A stretch of DNA of 54,246 bases from an uncultured Candidatus Actinomarina sp. Lineage in GTDB: Bacteria; Actinomycetota; Acidimicrobiia; Actinomarinales; Actinomarinaceae. How positions within the stretch are numbered: the first letter of the stretch is position 1; each line of letters starts with the position of its first letter. The translations under genes and the position numbers were made by a program. The notes below the pieces were generated by a model that was given only the letters and a program-made list of their open reading frames with translations, was not told the origin of the DNA and did no database searches. The DNA is taken from positions 1 through 54,246 of the forward strand of contig CACGVI010000006.1 in the NCBI GenBank assembly GCA_902576605.1, in the 5' to 3' direction. Shown piece by piece: positions 28,546 to 39,452 of the stretch.

Positions 28546-29991
28546 ATGAAACGAATCATAAAACTTTTATTTTTACCATTACTTTCTGCAGGTTTGTTAA
28601 CTTATGTATTCATGAATTCAATACAACCTAAACTAGGCCTTGATCTCCAGGGTGGTATATCAGTTATTCTGACAGCTGAAGAAGATACTGAACCAGAACT
28701 AATTGAACAAGCTGTTGAAATTATGAGAACAAGAATTGCAGCATTTGGAGAAGTGCAAGAACCTGAAATATCAATAAGTGGAGAAAACTCTGTATTAGTT
28801 CAACTACCAGGTTTAACTGACCAGGAAAAAGCATTAGAAGCAGTAGGGACAACGGGTTTATTAACATTTCGGCCAGTTATTAGTTCTTCAATGCAATCTG
28901 GTTATTCGCCAGCTTTAACTATTACTGAAAATCCTGATGATCCAGAAAATCCTATAATTACAGCAGTTCCCGGTGTAAATGAATTAACAGGATTGTCTAT
29001 AAATGATGACCCTTCAACTACTTCTTATTTATTATCAATCAGAGATGGATTCCCAGTTATTTATGAATTAGGCCCAGCTGAGTTAACAGGTAATGATATT
29101 GACGATGCTTTAGCTGTGTATCCGCAAAACGAATGGGTTGTACAATTAAATTTTAAGGATGAATCTGCTGATAAGTTTACTGAGTTAACAAAAGTTCTAG
29201 CATCTAATATTGGAGACCAACGTAAATTAGCAATAGTTTTAGATGAGGAAGTAATTTCTGCTCCTCAAGTAGCCTTTGATGTTAATCCAGATATTGGTAT
29301 TACAGGAGGAACTGCATCTATTTCTATGGGTAATGTTGATCAAGGTGAATCTGCAAATAACCTTGCAGTTATATTACGCTATGGTGCTTTGCCAGTTTCA
29401 TTTGAAAGATCTTCAATTCAAAAAGTATCAGCTACTTTAGGTGAAAATACACTTAATTTAGGTCTACAAGCTGGATTAGTAGGTCTTATTATCGTAAGCA
29501 TATTTTTATTACTTTATTACCGTCTTTCTGGCTTAATAGCGATTGTTGGCTTAGCATCTTTTGGTGCTCTATTTTACTCAGTTATTTCACTTCTTGGTGA
29601 ATGGCAAGGATACACGTTAACTCTTGCTGGAATAGCGGGTGTTATTGTATCAATTGGACTTACAGCTGACTCATATATAGTGATATTTGAAAAACTTAAA
29701 GATGAATTAAAAATTGGACGTTCTTTCAATTTTGCTACTGAAAAAGCAGTTAAAGAAGCTTGGAAAACAATATTAGTAGCTGACTTTGTTTCAATCATTG
29801 CAGCTATCATTCTTTACTTACTAGCTGTAGGGCCTATTAGAGGTTTTGCTTTAACTCTAGGATTAGCAACAGTATTTGATTTGTTTTATACAAGAATGTT
29901 CATATCAACTGCAGTGCCTGTTGTTGGTAATATGACTGATAATCCAAGATTTTATTTTCCTTTGAATAGAAAGGATATTGAGAATGTTTAA
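28546..29991 (+). CDS. secD: Protein translocase subunit SecD
   Basis: LGLDLQGGISVILTAEE, VQLPGL, SIGLTADSYIVIFEKLKDEL. Confidence 0.96.
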   Translation: MKRIIKLLFLPLLSAGLLTYVFMNSIQPKLGLDLQGGISVILTAEEDTEPELIEQAVEIMRTRIAAFGEVQEPEISISGENSVLVQLPGLTDQEKALEAVGTTGLLTFRPVISSSMQSGYSPALTITENPDDPENPIITAVPGVNELTGLSINDDPSTTSYLLSIRDGFPVIYELGPAELTGNDIDDALAVYPQNEWVVQLNFKDESADKFTELTKVLASNIGDQRKLAIVLDEEVISAPQVAFDVNPDIGITGGTASISMGNVDQGESANNLAVILRYGALPVSFERSSIQKVSATLGENTLNLGLQAGLVGLIIVSIFLLLYYRLSGLIAIVGLASFGALFYSVISLLGEWQGYTLTLAGIAGVIVSIGLTADSYIVIFEKLKDELKIGRSFNFATEKAVKEAWKTILVADFVSIIAAIILYLLAVGPIRGFALTLGLATVFDLFYTRMFISTAVPVVGNMTDNPRFYFPLNRKDIENV

Positions 29992-30892
29992 AAGATTATT
30001 TCTTGGTACTACACAAATTGACTTTAAAGATATAGGTCCAAGATTTTATAAAATATTCGTCGTTGAAATGTTAATATTTGGAGCAATTCTAATAGCTTCT
30101 CTTTTTGGTTTCTTGTCATTAAATTTATCTGTTGATTTTACTGGTGGAACAACATATCAACTAGATACTGAATATTCTGATAATGATATTGCAGATGTTT
30201 TAGACAACTCTATCTTAGAAGTTTCTCGTTATCAAACATTTGAAAACTCTAATACATTAATTTTTAGAGCTGTAGAGTCCACACAAGATAATGAAACAGA
30301 ATTTTTAAATTATCTAGGTAATAAATTTGATGTACCAACTGGAGAAATAGATTTTCAAAGAGTTGGCCCAACTTTTGGTCAAGATATCACTGAGAAAGGT
30401 ATTAGGGCATTAGTTATATTCCTTACAATAATCGCTTTACTTATTTCGCTAAGATATGAATACAGGTATTCCTTTATTGCTCTAGTTGCGTTACTACATG
30501 ACTTATTGTTAACTTTCTCAATTTATATTCTTATAGGTCTTGAAATTACGCCTTCAACAGTAATAGCACTTTTAACTATTCTTGGTTATTCCCTCTATGA
30601 CACAGTTATATTATTTGATAAATTAAGTGACTCGCAAAAAGTATTTAAGTTAAATAGTTTAAATAAAGATGTACTAAACAAAACATTTAATGAAGTATTG
30701 ATGAGAAGTATTAACACATCATTAACATCTGCTATACCTATAATTTCAATTATTGTCATTGGTAATTATTTAGGAATTGAAGGCAATCTTGCTGATTTCG
30801 CAATACCATTGCTAATTGGTATAGTTTCCGGTACGTATAGTTCTATATTTGTTACTGTTCCATTTTTATCAAAAATTATTAAAACCAAATAA
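29978..30892 (+). CDS. secF: Protein translocase subunit SecF
   Basis: LSVDFTGGTTYQL, VGPTFGQDITEKG, LLTILGYSLYDTVILFDKL, MRSINTSLTS. Confidence 0.95.
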   Translation: MRMFKRLFLGTTQIDFKDIGPRFYKIFVVEMLIFGAILIASLFGFLSLNLSVDFTGGTTYQLDTEYSDNDIADVLDNSILEVSRYQTFENSNTLIFRAVESTQDNETEFLNYLGNKFDVPTGEIDFQRVGPTFGQDITEKGIRALVIFLTIIALLISLRYEYRYSFIALVALLHDLLLTFSIYILIGLEITPSTVIALLTILGYSLYDTVILFDKLSDSQKVFKLNSLNKDVLNKTFNEVLMRSINTSLTSAIPIISIIVIGNYLGIEGNLADFAIPLLIGIVSGTYSSIFVTVPFLSKIIKTK

Positions 30893-30910
30893 ATTTAGTA
30901 CCATTAAGTT

Positions 30911-33076
30911 ATGGCAACTATAAGCCCATCAAAAGAAGTAAATAAACTATACGACAAATTATTAGGTTATTTTAATCCTAAGGATCAGGCATATATAAAT
31001 AGAGCATTTCAATATGCCTATAATGGTCACAATGGACAAAATAGAAAATCTGGTGAGCCCTATATTACACATCCATTACATGTTGCATTATATTTGTGTG
31101 AGTTAAATTTTGATAAAGAAACGATTGCAGCAGCATTACTACATGATCTAATAGAAGATACTGATATAACATATGAAGATTTAAAAAAAGAATTTGGAGA
31201 AGAAGTTGCTGAAATAGTAGATGGGGTCACCAAATTAGATAAGATCAAATACAGCAGTAACGAAGAAGCAAAAGCGGATGCTATAAGAAAAATGGTTATC
31301 GCTATGTCAAAGGATATACGAGTATTAATACTTAAATTAGCTGACAGATTGCACAATATTCAAACTATAGAATATCACCAAGATTGGAAACAAGAAAAGA
31401 TCGCTAATGAAACATTGTATGTTTACGCTCCACTGGCTCACAGATTAGGTTTTCAATCAATAAAGCATGTTCTTGAAGATAAATCATTCAAAATCTTACA
31501 TGCAAATCAAGATAAAGAAATAAAAGATATGATTACAGAGACAAATCCTGACCGTGATTCTCAAATAGGAAGTGCTATTGAAATTATAAAAACTCTTTTG
31601 AACGATAATTCTATGTCTGCTGAAGTATATGGAAGACCAAAACACAATTATTCAATATATAAGAAAATTGTTAACCAAGGACTTACTTTCAGTGAAATTA
31701 ATGATCTTATTGGAATAAGAATAGTGACAGATGATGTTAAAAATTGCTACACAATACTTGGTCTAATTCATGCTAACTTTCAACCTGTACTTGGTAGATT
31801 TAAAGATTTTATTTCAATGCCAAAATTTAATCTCTATCAAAGTTTACATACAACAGTGTTAACTAGTGATGGAACCAAGATGGAGATACAAATAAGAACA
31901 CATGATATGCACTACAGAGCAGAATATGGTGTAGCCGCTCATTGGAAATATAAAGAAAAACCATCAAATGACCTTACATCATGGACTAATGAGTTATCAG
32001 AAATTTCAAATGAATACCCAGATCCAAATGAATTCTTACAACACATGAAACTTGATCTGTATGAAAATGAAGTATTTTGCTTAACCCCAGAAGGAGATGT
32101 TATTTCTTTACCTCAGGGATCAACGCCAGTAGATTTTGCTTTTGCTATTCATACGCAAGTAGGTGAAAAATTAATAGGAGCAAAAGTAAATGGAAAATTA
32201 GTAAATTTAAGCAATCTCTTAAAATCTGGAGACACAATTGAAATATTAACTAGTAAAGATAAAGACAAAGGACCAAGTAGAGATTGGTTAAATATTGTAA
32301 AGACCTCAAGAGCAAGGTCAAAAATCAAACAATGGTATCAAAAACAAATGAAAAATGAAGACATTCAAAAAGGTAAAACTACATTGAATACTTGGTTAGA
32401 TGAAAATCCTGTAATATTAGAAACTACTTCAAAAGATCAATTGATGGATGAACTATTAAAAGATTTGAAATTACCTAATTTAGAAACACTTTATCAAAAT
32501 CTTGGAAATGGTAACACTGGAATTAATTCAATAAGTAATAGGATTAACAAAATTGTATTCCCTGGTGAAATATCCGTTGACGAAGATCTATATTCTCCTG
32601 AAATTAAAGAAGATTCAAAATCAGATTTAGTTATTGTTGAAGGATATGATGACATAAAAGTTCGAATGGGTAAGTGTTGCGTACCCGTACCAGGTGATGA
32701 CATACTTGGCTTTGTAACTATTTCTAATGGTATAGCAATACATAGATCTGATTGTTTAAATGTACAAATAGATTCAACAAAAGGTGAACGAATAATTGAT
32801 GTAAGTTGGGGATACACAGGAAATACAGGAATTATAGTATGGTTAGAGATTGAAGCTATTGATAGACCTTATCTACTTAGAGATGCAACAATAGCTATTT
32901 CTGATAATGGTGGAAATATATTGGTAGCTAAATCTGTAACAAGTAGTAAGCGAATCGTTAACCTAATATTTCAAGTTGAAATAAGCGACAATGATCAATT
33001 AGATGCAATTATTAATGATGCTAAGAATATCGAGAATGTATTTGATGCTTCCCGGATTTACCCAGGCAGAAAATGA
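30911..33076 (+). CDS. rel: RelA/SpoT (Rel) (p)ppGpp synthetase/hydrolase
   Basis: HD-type ALLHDLIEDTD, synthetase YQSLHTTVL, TGS VISLPQGSTPVDFAFAIHTQVG, ACT domain. Confidence 0.95.
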   Translation: MATISPSKEVNKLYDKLLGYFNPKDQAYINRAFQYAYNGHNGQNRKSGEPYITHPLHVALYLCELNFDKETIAAALLHDLIEDTDITYEDLKKEFGEEVAEIVDGVTKLDKIKYSSNEEAKADAIRKMVIAMSKDIRVLILKLADRLHNIQTIEYHQDWKQEKIANETLYVYAPLAHRLGFQSIKHVLEDKSFKILHANQDKEIKDMITETNPDRDSQIGSAIEIIKTLLNDNSMSAEVYGRPKHNYSIYKKIVNQGLTFSEINDLIGIRIVTDDVKNCYTILGLIHANFQPVLGRFKDFISMPKFNLYQSLHTTVLTSDGTKMEIQIRTHDMHYRAEYGVAAHWKYKEKPSNDLTSWTNELSEISNEYPDPNEFLQHMKLDLYENEVFCLTPEGDVISLPQGSTPVDFAFAIHTQVGEKLIGAKVNGKLVNLSNLLKSGDTIEILTSKDKDKGPSRDWLNIVKTSRARSKIKQWYQKQMKNEDIQKGKTTLNTWLDENPVILETTSKDQLMDELLKDLKLPNLETLYQNLGNGNTGINSISNRINKIVFPGEISVDEDLYSPEIKEDSKSDLVIVEGYDDIKVRMGKCCVPVPGDDILGFVTISNGIAIHRSDCLNVQIDSTKGERIIDVSWGYTGNTGIIVWLEIEAIDRPYLLRDATIAISDNGGNILVAKSVTSSKRIVNLIFQVEISDNDQLDAIINDAKNIENVFDASRIYPGRK

Positions 33077-33699
33077 GTTCTGTAATATATACATTTACAA
33101 GCTTCACAACATCAAATTCATATATAGTAAAGCCATTTAACGATGAAAAATGTTTTATAGTAGATCTTCCACCAGATTTAGATAGTGTTATTGAATTTAT
33201 TAATAATAAAAATCTAACTGTCGCTGGTGCGTTAATAACACACGGTCATTATGATCACTCACTAGGCCTCTCAAGCTTTGAAGGAAAAGCATATATTAAT
33301 TTAGACGATGAATTTTTAGCTAGAAACCCACAAGATCAAATTAGATCATTATTAGGAAATTCGTTTGAAGTAGGAGAGTACACAGGCGATTTATTTTCCA
33401 CTTCAGAACTACCAAGTGACATCGTTAAAGTTCATACAAATCCAGGTCATACCAAAGGAAGTGTTTCGTATGAATTCCCTGACGAAGGCTTGATATTTAC
33501 AGGAGATTTTGTATTTAAAGATGGTATCGGCAGAACAGATCTATTTACAGGCTCTATGGACGAAATGAAAAAGTCCATCAACAATACATTTCTAAATTTT
33601 AATGAAGAATATGAACTTTTACCGGGTCATGGCCCTTCAGATAAGGTAAAAACAATAAAAGAAAATAATGAATTTATTAAGATGTTTATAGATGATTGA
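33073..33699 (+). CDS. MBL-fold metallohydrolase
   Basis: THGHYDHSLG, HTNPGHTKGSVSYEFP, FTGDFVFKDGIGRTDL, LLPGHGP. Confidence 0.92.
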   Translation: MSSVIYTFTSFTTSNSYIVKPFNDEKCFIVDLPPDLDSVIEFINNKNLTVAGALITHGHYDHSLGLSSFEGKAYINLDDEFLARNPQDQIRSLLGNSFEVGEYTGDLFSTSELPSDIVKVHTNPGHTKGSVSYEFPDEGLIFTGDFVFKDGIGRTDLFTGSMDEMKKSINNTFLNFNEEYELLPGHGPSDKVKTIKENNEFIKMFIDD

Positions 33700-34864
33700 A
33701 CAAGTAAAAGGTACAAGAAATATCGCAAATGAAGATTCTGCGAAATTTTTACATGTTAAAAATAGTTTTATTAATAAGTTTTCTGATTATGGATATAAAT
33801 ATATTCAAACTCCTTTGCTTGAATATAAGGAATTATTCGATAAATCTATTGGAGAATCTTCTGAAATTGTTACTAAACAAATGTATGAACTAAAAGATAA
33901 GAGTGGTAGGGATTTAGTTTTAAGACCTGAAGGTACGTCTAGTGTAGTAAGGTATCATGCTGAGTTTAATAAAGATAATACAAGTAAATATTCTTATTTT
34001 GGATCTATGTTTAGATATGAGAATCCTCAAAAGAATAGATATCGAGAATTTAATCAAGCTGGTGCTGAAATAGTTGGATTAATTGATATTTATTCTGATT
34101 TTCAAATTATTAGTGATTCTCTAAATTTTATTGATAACTTATTACCCGGAACAAAACTAAAAATCAATACTATAGGAAGCACAGAAGATAGAGAAGCTTA
34201 TGTAAAAGTACTTTATGAATATTTTTCTAAAAATAAAGACAAATTATCAAAGGAGAGTTTAGAAAAAATTGAAAACAATACATTGAGAATTCTCGACTCC
34301 AATAACTCAGAGGATAAAGAAATTATCAATAACGCACCTACAATTAACGAATATATAAACAGTGATTCAAAAGAAAATTTCGAGGCCTTACTAAGATTGC
34401 TTGATAATTCCCAAATAAATTATGAAATAGACAACTCACTAGTTAGAGGCTTAGATTACTACAACGATTTAACCTTTGAATTTCACACCCAACAAAGTGT
34501 AGTAGTTGGTGGGGGCGGTAGATATGATAATCTAGCCAAAATACTCTCCATCGGAAACTTTAACGGTGTAGGTGTTGCGTTTGGTGTGGAAAGAATAATG
34601 AATTTAATCTCTGAAATTAAAACATCATCTAAGTACTATCTGCTTGGCACAAATATTGATAATCTAACTAAATACTCAAAAATTTTGGATGAAAATAACA
34701 TCAATTACAATAAACCATCAAGAATTTCTAAAGAAAATTCACAATTTAAAGAAGCTAAAAAGTTAAATGCAAAATATTTAATAAATGCAGATGAAGATAC
34801 AATTAAGAACTTAATAACAAACGAGACGAAGGCTTTTGATATAGAGGTTATCCTTGAACATTAA
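33692..34864 (+). CDS. hisS: Histidyl-tRNA synthetase
   Basis: VKGTRNI, RPEGTSSVVR, FRYENPQKNRYREFNQAGAEIVG, LVRGLDYYNDLTFEF. Confidence 0.95.
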   Translation: MIEQVKGTRNIANEDSAKFLHVKNSFINKFSDYGYKYIQTPLLEYKELFDKSIGESSEIVTKQMYELKDKSGRDLVLRPEGTSSVVRYHAEFNKDNTSKYSYFGSMFRYENPQKNRYREFNQAGAEIVGLIDIYSDFQIISDSLNFIDNLLPGTKLKINTIGSTEDREAYVKVLYEYFSKNKDKLSKESLEKIENNTLRILDSNNSEDKEIINNAPTINEYINSDSKENFEALLRLLDNSQINYEIDNSLVRGLDYYNDLTFEFHTQQSVVVGGGGRYDNLAKILSIGNFNGVGVAFGVERIMNLISEIKTSSKYYLLGTNIDNLTKYSKILDENNINYNKPSRISKENSQFKEAKKLNAKYLINADEDTIKNLITNETKAFDIEVILEH

Positions 34865-36557
34865 AGATTTAGAAAATTTAAAAGACGGACAGGAAGTAGT
34901 AGAACTTACCGGTTGGGTTGATAATATACGAGACCATGGTGGTTTAACTTTTGTTGATTTACGCGATTTTACAGGTCTAATTCAACTAGTTTTTGATAAA
35001 AGTGGTGACGTAAATACAAAATTGAAAAATGAATTCTATATATCAATTAATGGTTCATTCAAAAAAAGAGACGAAGGACTAAAAAATGATAAAATTCTAT
35101 TCGGCGATTACGAAATAGAAGTAACAGACCTAATAATTATTAATCAAAGTAAAACACTTCCATTTCAAATTGAAGATTCAATAGAAACTGATGAAAATAT
35201 ACGACTTAAATATAGGTATTTAGATTTAAGACGACAACCTATGAAAGTTAACATCATGACACGTTCGAACACCTTTAAAAGTATTAGATCCATTATGAAT
35301 CAATTAAATATATTTGAAATAGATACGCCAACTCTTATTAAATCAACACCAGAAGGTGCAAAGGATTTCTTAGTACCATCGCGTAAATCCCCAAGTAATT
35401 TTTATGCTCTACCACAATCCCCACAAATGTATAAACAGTTATTTATGATGTCAGGTTTCCCTAATTATTATCAAATAGCTAAATGTTACAGAGATGAAGA
35501 TTCAAGAAAAGATAGGCAACCAGAGTTTACTCAATTAGATTTAGAATTTTCTAACGCAAATCCAGAATTAGTAAAATCAAAAGTTGAAGAGATTATTAAG
35601 TTTGTATTTAGTGATGCTTATGATTGCAAAATTAAAACACCATTTAATACACTTACTTATGAAGAAGCAATTAATTTATATGGTACTGATAAACCAGATT
35701 TAAGAATTGAAGAAACAATATTTGACATCACAGATATTTTTACTGAAACATCTATTAATTTCCTTAAGGATATTTTGTCTTCACAAGGAACTATTAAAGC
35801 TTTGCACACAAAAGAATTACTAACTAGAAAACAAATAGATGATTTAGACACTGAAATTAAGGAACTAGGTTCTAATGGTTTAGGTTGGTTTAAAATTGAA
35901 GACACTACTATCAGTGGTCCGTTAGCAAAATTATTAAATGACAATGAAAAATCAAAATTACTTTCATACGGAACAGGCACTTTATTATTTCAAGCAGGAA
36001 TTGTTAAAGAAATTGCAAACTATTTAGACGTAATTAGAAGGTCTTTATTTCAACCCTTAAATAAAGATGTTTATTCATTCGTTTGGATTGAAGATTTTCC
36101 ATTTTTCGAAGTTGAAGATGGTGAACTACAACCTTCTCACCATCCTTTTACTTCGCCTAAAAGCAATGAAATATTTAAAGATGACCCAACTAATGCAACA
36201 GCACTTCATTACGACCTTGTATTAAATGGAGTAGAGCTTGGCTCTGGTTCTCAAAGAATTAATAATCCTGAAATACAAACTTTAGTTCTTGAAAAGTGGG
36301 GTTTAAGTAAAGAAGAAATAACAGAAAGATTTGGATGGTTTATAGAGGCTCTCTCATACGGAACACCTGTGCATGCTGGTTTCGCTATAGGTATAGATAG
36401 ACTTATCGCTGAAGTATTAAATCAACCATCTATAAGAGACGTCATACCATTTCCTAAAACACAATCAGGGTTAGATCCTCTTACAAACGCTCCAGCTTAT
36501 ATTGAAGAAGAAGTTCTTGAAGAATATAATCTTAAATATATAAATAAAGATGAATAG
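34854..36557 (+). CDS. aspS: Aspartyl-tRNA synthetase
   Basis: GWVDNIRDHGGLTFVDLRDFTG, YRDEDSRKDRQPEFTQLD, HHPFTSPK, GFAIGIDRL. Confidence 0.96.
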   Translation: MNIKDLENLKDGQEVVELTGWVDNIRDHGGLTFVDLRDFTGLIQLVFDKSGDVNTKLKNEFYISINGSFKKRDEGLKNDKILFGDYEIEVTDLIIINQSKTLPFQIEDSIETDENIRLKYRYLDLRRQPMKVNIMTRSNTFKSIRSIMNQLNIFEIDTPTLIKSTPEGAKDFLVPSRKSPSNFYALPQSPQMYKQLFMMSGFPNYYQIAKCYRDEDSRKDRQPEFTQLDLEFSNANPELVKSKVEEIIKFVFSDAYDCKIKTPFNTLTYEEAINLYGTDKPDLRIEETIFDITDIFTETSINFLKDILSSQGTIKALHTKELLTRKQIDDLDTEIKELGSNGLGWFKIEDTTISGPLAKLLNDNEKSKLLSYGTGTLLFQAGIVKEIANYLDVIRRSLFQPLNKDVYSFVWIEDFPFFEVEDGELQPSHHPFTSPKSNEIFKDDPTNATALHYDLVLNGVELGSGSQRINNPEIQTLVLEKWGLSKEEITERFGWFIEALSYGTPVHAGFAIGIDRLIAEVLNQPSIRDVIPFPKTQSGLDPLTNAPAYIEEEVLEEYNLKYINKDE

Positions 36558-39072
36558 TAATAAAATACGAGAAAGCTTTTTAAGTTTTTTTGAATCAAAA
36601 GGACACAACATAATTCCTTCCTCTTCACTAATTCCTCATGACAATTCTCTTTTATTTACAGCTGCAGGAATGGTTCCTTTAAAAGATTATTTTTTAGGTA
36701 ATAAACAAACAGACACCCCAAATATGGTCTCTTCACAAAAATGTATAAGAACTATTGATATAGACATCATTGGAGAGACTGATAGGCATTTATCTTTTTT
36801 TGAAATGTTAGGGAACTTTAGTGTAGGTGAATATTTTAAAGAAGATGCGATTAAATATTCTTACGAATACATAACAGAAGTTCTTAAAGTAGATAAAGAT
36901 AAATTGTGGTTCACTGTTTATAAAGATGACGATGAAGCGTATGATATCTGGAAAAATGTCATTGGTGTACCAGAAAAACGTATCCAAAGAGGAAATGAGG
37001 ATAATTTCTGGCATATGAACATACCTGGACCATGTGGTCCATGTTCAGAAATTTTTATTGATAGAGGATCAAAATATGGAGAAGATGGCGGCCCAATTGG
37101 TGGTGGTGAAGATAGATTCATTGAAATATGGAATTTGGTATTTATGGAATCTATTCAAGACCAACCATTTCAAGTTATAGATGAGCTACCCAAAAAGAAT
37201 ATAGATACCGGTATGGGACTTGAAAGAATTGCAATGATAATGCAAGACAAAGATAATTTATTTGATACTGATTTATTCAAACCATTACATGATGCATTAT
37301 TATCAAAAATAACTGTAAACGATAATAAATATGAAAAAATAATTATTGATCATATTAAATCATCGACTTTCATGATCTCTGATGGTGTAGTCCCAACAAA
37401 TGAAGGAAGAGGTTATGTACTAAGAAGATTAATTAGACGTGCTATTAGGGCTTACAATCAATTAAATTCATCAAATACAAGCCTTACTTTCTTAATAGAA
37501 ATAGTAATAGATATGTATGCATCTTCATATCCAGAACTTCAAGACAATAAAGATAAAATCTTAAAGTTATTTATAAAAGAAGAAGAGATATTTCAAAAAA
37601 CACTTAATAAAGGATTACAAGAAATTAACAATCTAATATCTTCAAATAAATCAATAACTCCTAAAGATGCCTTTTATTTATTTGAAACTTTTGGATTCCC
37701 TTACGAACTGACTAAAGAAATATCTACTGAAAATAATATTGATATTGATGACGAAGACTTTAATAAGTTATATGATGAGCACAAGGAGAAATCTAAAGCT
37801 GAAAAATCATTAGGAAATGAGAATATGGATATAGAAGTTGAGTTGAATGAATTTGTTGGTTATGAAAACACAGAATCTACATCAAAAATATATCAAGTTG
37901 AAACTTATGACGATAAATTTATAATCTTTACAGAAGAAAACCCATTTTATTATGAAGCCGGGGGTCAAATATCAGACAAAGGTGTAGTAACAGTAGATAA
38001 TACCTCTATTGAAGTAATCAATGTTTTTCAAGCAAGCAATGGAGCAACTGGTCTTATCGTTGATTCTGATATTTTCAAAGTGGATCAAGAAGTGAAACTA
38101 TCCGTTAACAAAAGTTTTAGATCAGGTGTTTCTAAAAGTCATACAGGAGCACATATAGTTCATTCAGCATTGCGTAATATTCTTGGTGATCACGTTGCTC
38201 AAGCAGGGTCGAATGTTACACCTGGTAAATTTAGATTTGATTTCAGTCATACCGAAAAAGTTTCTCAGGAGGAGTTAGATGAAATATTTACCTTATCTAA
38301 TAGTGCAGTGTTTGAGGACTATGAAGTTAATACCAATATTATGAATATTGATCAAGCTAAAAATGAAGGTGCGTTAGCTTTTTTTGGTGATAAATACGAT
38401 GATGATGTACGAGTTGTAAATATTGGTGATTTTTCAAAAGAATTATGTGGTGGAACACATGTGCATAATTCACATGATGTTGGACTTATTGTTCTGTTAC
38501 AGGAATCTTCTATTGGATCAAACCTTAGAAGGGTAGAGATGCTTTCAGGTAAACTAGCTTATGAATTTTTATCTAATGCATACAAGTCATATAAATCTGT
38601 ATCGAATATTTTAAAGGTAAGTGTTGACGATGTTCAAAATAAACTTCAATCACAATTAGAAACTTTAGAAACTTATGAAGAAAAATTTAAAAAAGTTAGA
38701 GAACAAGAAATATCAAATCTTGTAAATAATATTGATGAGCACATAGAAGAAATAAATAATTACAAAGTATATATTGAAGAAGTATCTCTCGATAGCGCAA
38801 ACGAACTTCGTAATTTAGCACTACAAATAATCAATGAATCTAATGTTGATATAACTTTAATATATGCATCTATCAATGGAAAAAATTCTATAGTAGGAGC
38901 TACAAAAAATAATGTGTCATTAAACATCTCAACTTTAGTTACTGAAGTATCAAAATTATACGGTGGTGGAGCATCCAAAGATCCTAATCTTTCGATAGGT
39001 GGAGGTCCTAATAATTATAAAACAGCTGATGCATTGAAATTAGCTAAAGAGCTAATTCTTAAAGACAAATAA
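36550..39072 (+). CDS. alaS: Alanyl-tRNA synthetase
   Basis: IRESFLSFFESKGHNIIPSSSLIP, MVPLKDYFLG, GPCGPCSEIF, SKSHTGAHIVHSALR, ELCGGTHV. Confidence 0.97.
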   Translation: MNSNKIRESFLSFFESKGHNIIPSSSLIPHDNSLLFTAAGMVPLKDYFLGNKQTDTPNMVSSQKCIRTIDIDIIGETDRHLSFFEMLGNFSVGEYFKEDAIKYSYEYITEVLKVDKDKLWFTVYKDDDEAYDIWKNVIGVPEKRIQRGNEDNFWHMNIPGPCGPCSEIFIDRGSKYGEDGGPIGGGEDRFIEIWNLVFMESIQDQPFQVIDELPKKNIDTGMGLERIAMIMQDKDNLFDTDLFKPLHDALLSKITVNDNKYEKIIIDHIKSSTFMISDGVVPTNEGRGYVLRRLIRRAIRAYNQLNSSNTSLTFLIEIVIDMYASSYPELQDNKDKILKLFIKEEEIFQKTLNKGLQEINNLISSNKSITPKDAFYLFETFGFPYELTKEISTENNIDIDDEDFNKLYDEHKEKSKAEKSLGNENMDIEVELNEFVGYENTESTSKIYQVETYDDKFIIFTEENPFYYEAGGQISDKGVVTVDNTSIEVINVFQASNGATGLIVDSDIFKVDQEVKLSVNKSFRSGVSKSHTGAHIVHSALRNILGDHVAQAGSNVTPGKFRFDFSHTEKVSQEELDEIFTLSNSAVFEDYEVNTNIMNIDQAKNEGALAFFGDKYDDDVRVVNIGDFSKELCGGTHVHNSHDVGLIVLLQESSIGSNLRRVEMLSGKLAYEFLSNAYKSYKSVSNILKVSVDDVQNKLQSQLETLETYEEKFKKVREQEISNLVNNIDEHIEEINNYKVYIEEVSLDSANELRNLALQIINESNVDITLIYASINGKNSIVGATKNNVSLNISTLVTEVSKLYGGGASKDPNLSIGGGPNNYKTADALKLAKELILKDK

Positions 39073-39074
39073 TT

Positions 39075-39452
39075 TTGAACAATATTTTATCAATCGATTT
39101 TGGTGAAAGGTACCTAGGCATAGCTGTAAGAACTGAAAAAACTATTATTCCAATAGCTATAAATGTTATTGATTCAAAAAAAGATGAACCAATATCTGCG
39201 GTAATGAAGTATGTAAATGAGTATCAGATTCAATTGATTGTTGTTGGATATCCTATAGGGTTAAATAGTTCCGAAAATCGTATGACGAACTTAGTTGATC
39301 AGTTTATTAAAGAGTTAGATACATTAAATTTAGAGGTTCATAAAATAGACGAAAGATTGTCTTCAAAACTTTTTAATAATAATAAAAGTGAAAGAATCGA
39401 TGATCTTTCAGCATTGGAAATATTGGAAAGCTATTTGTCTCAAAGTGAATAA
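39075..39452 (+). CDS. ruvX: RuvX/YqgF family (RNase H-fold) protein
   Basis: ILSIDFGERYLGIAV, LIVVGYPIGLN, DERLSSKL; downstream of alaS. TTG start. Confidence 0.9.
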   Translation: MNNILSIDFGERYLGIAVRTEKTIIPIAINVIDSKKDEPISAVMKYVNEYQIQLIVVGYPIGLNSSENRMTNLVDQFIKELDTLNLEVHKIDERLSSKLFNNNKSERIDDLSALEILESYLSQSE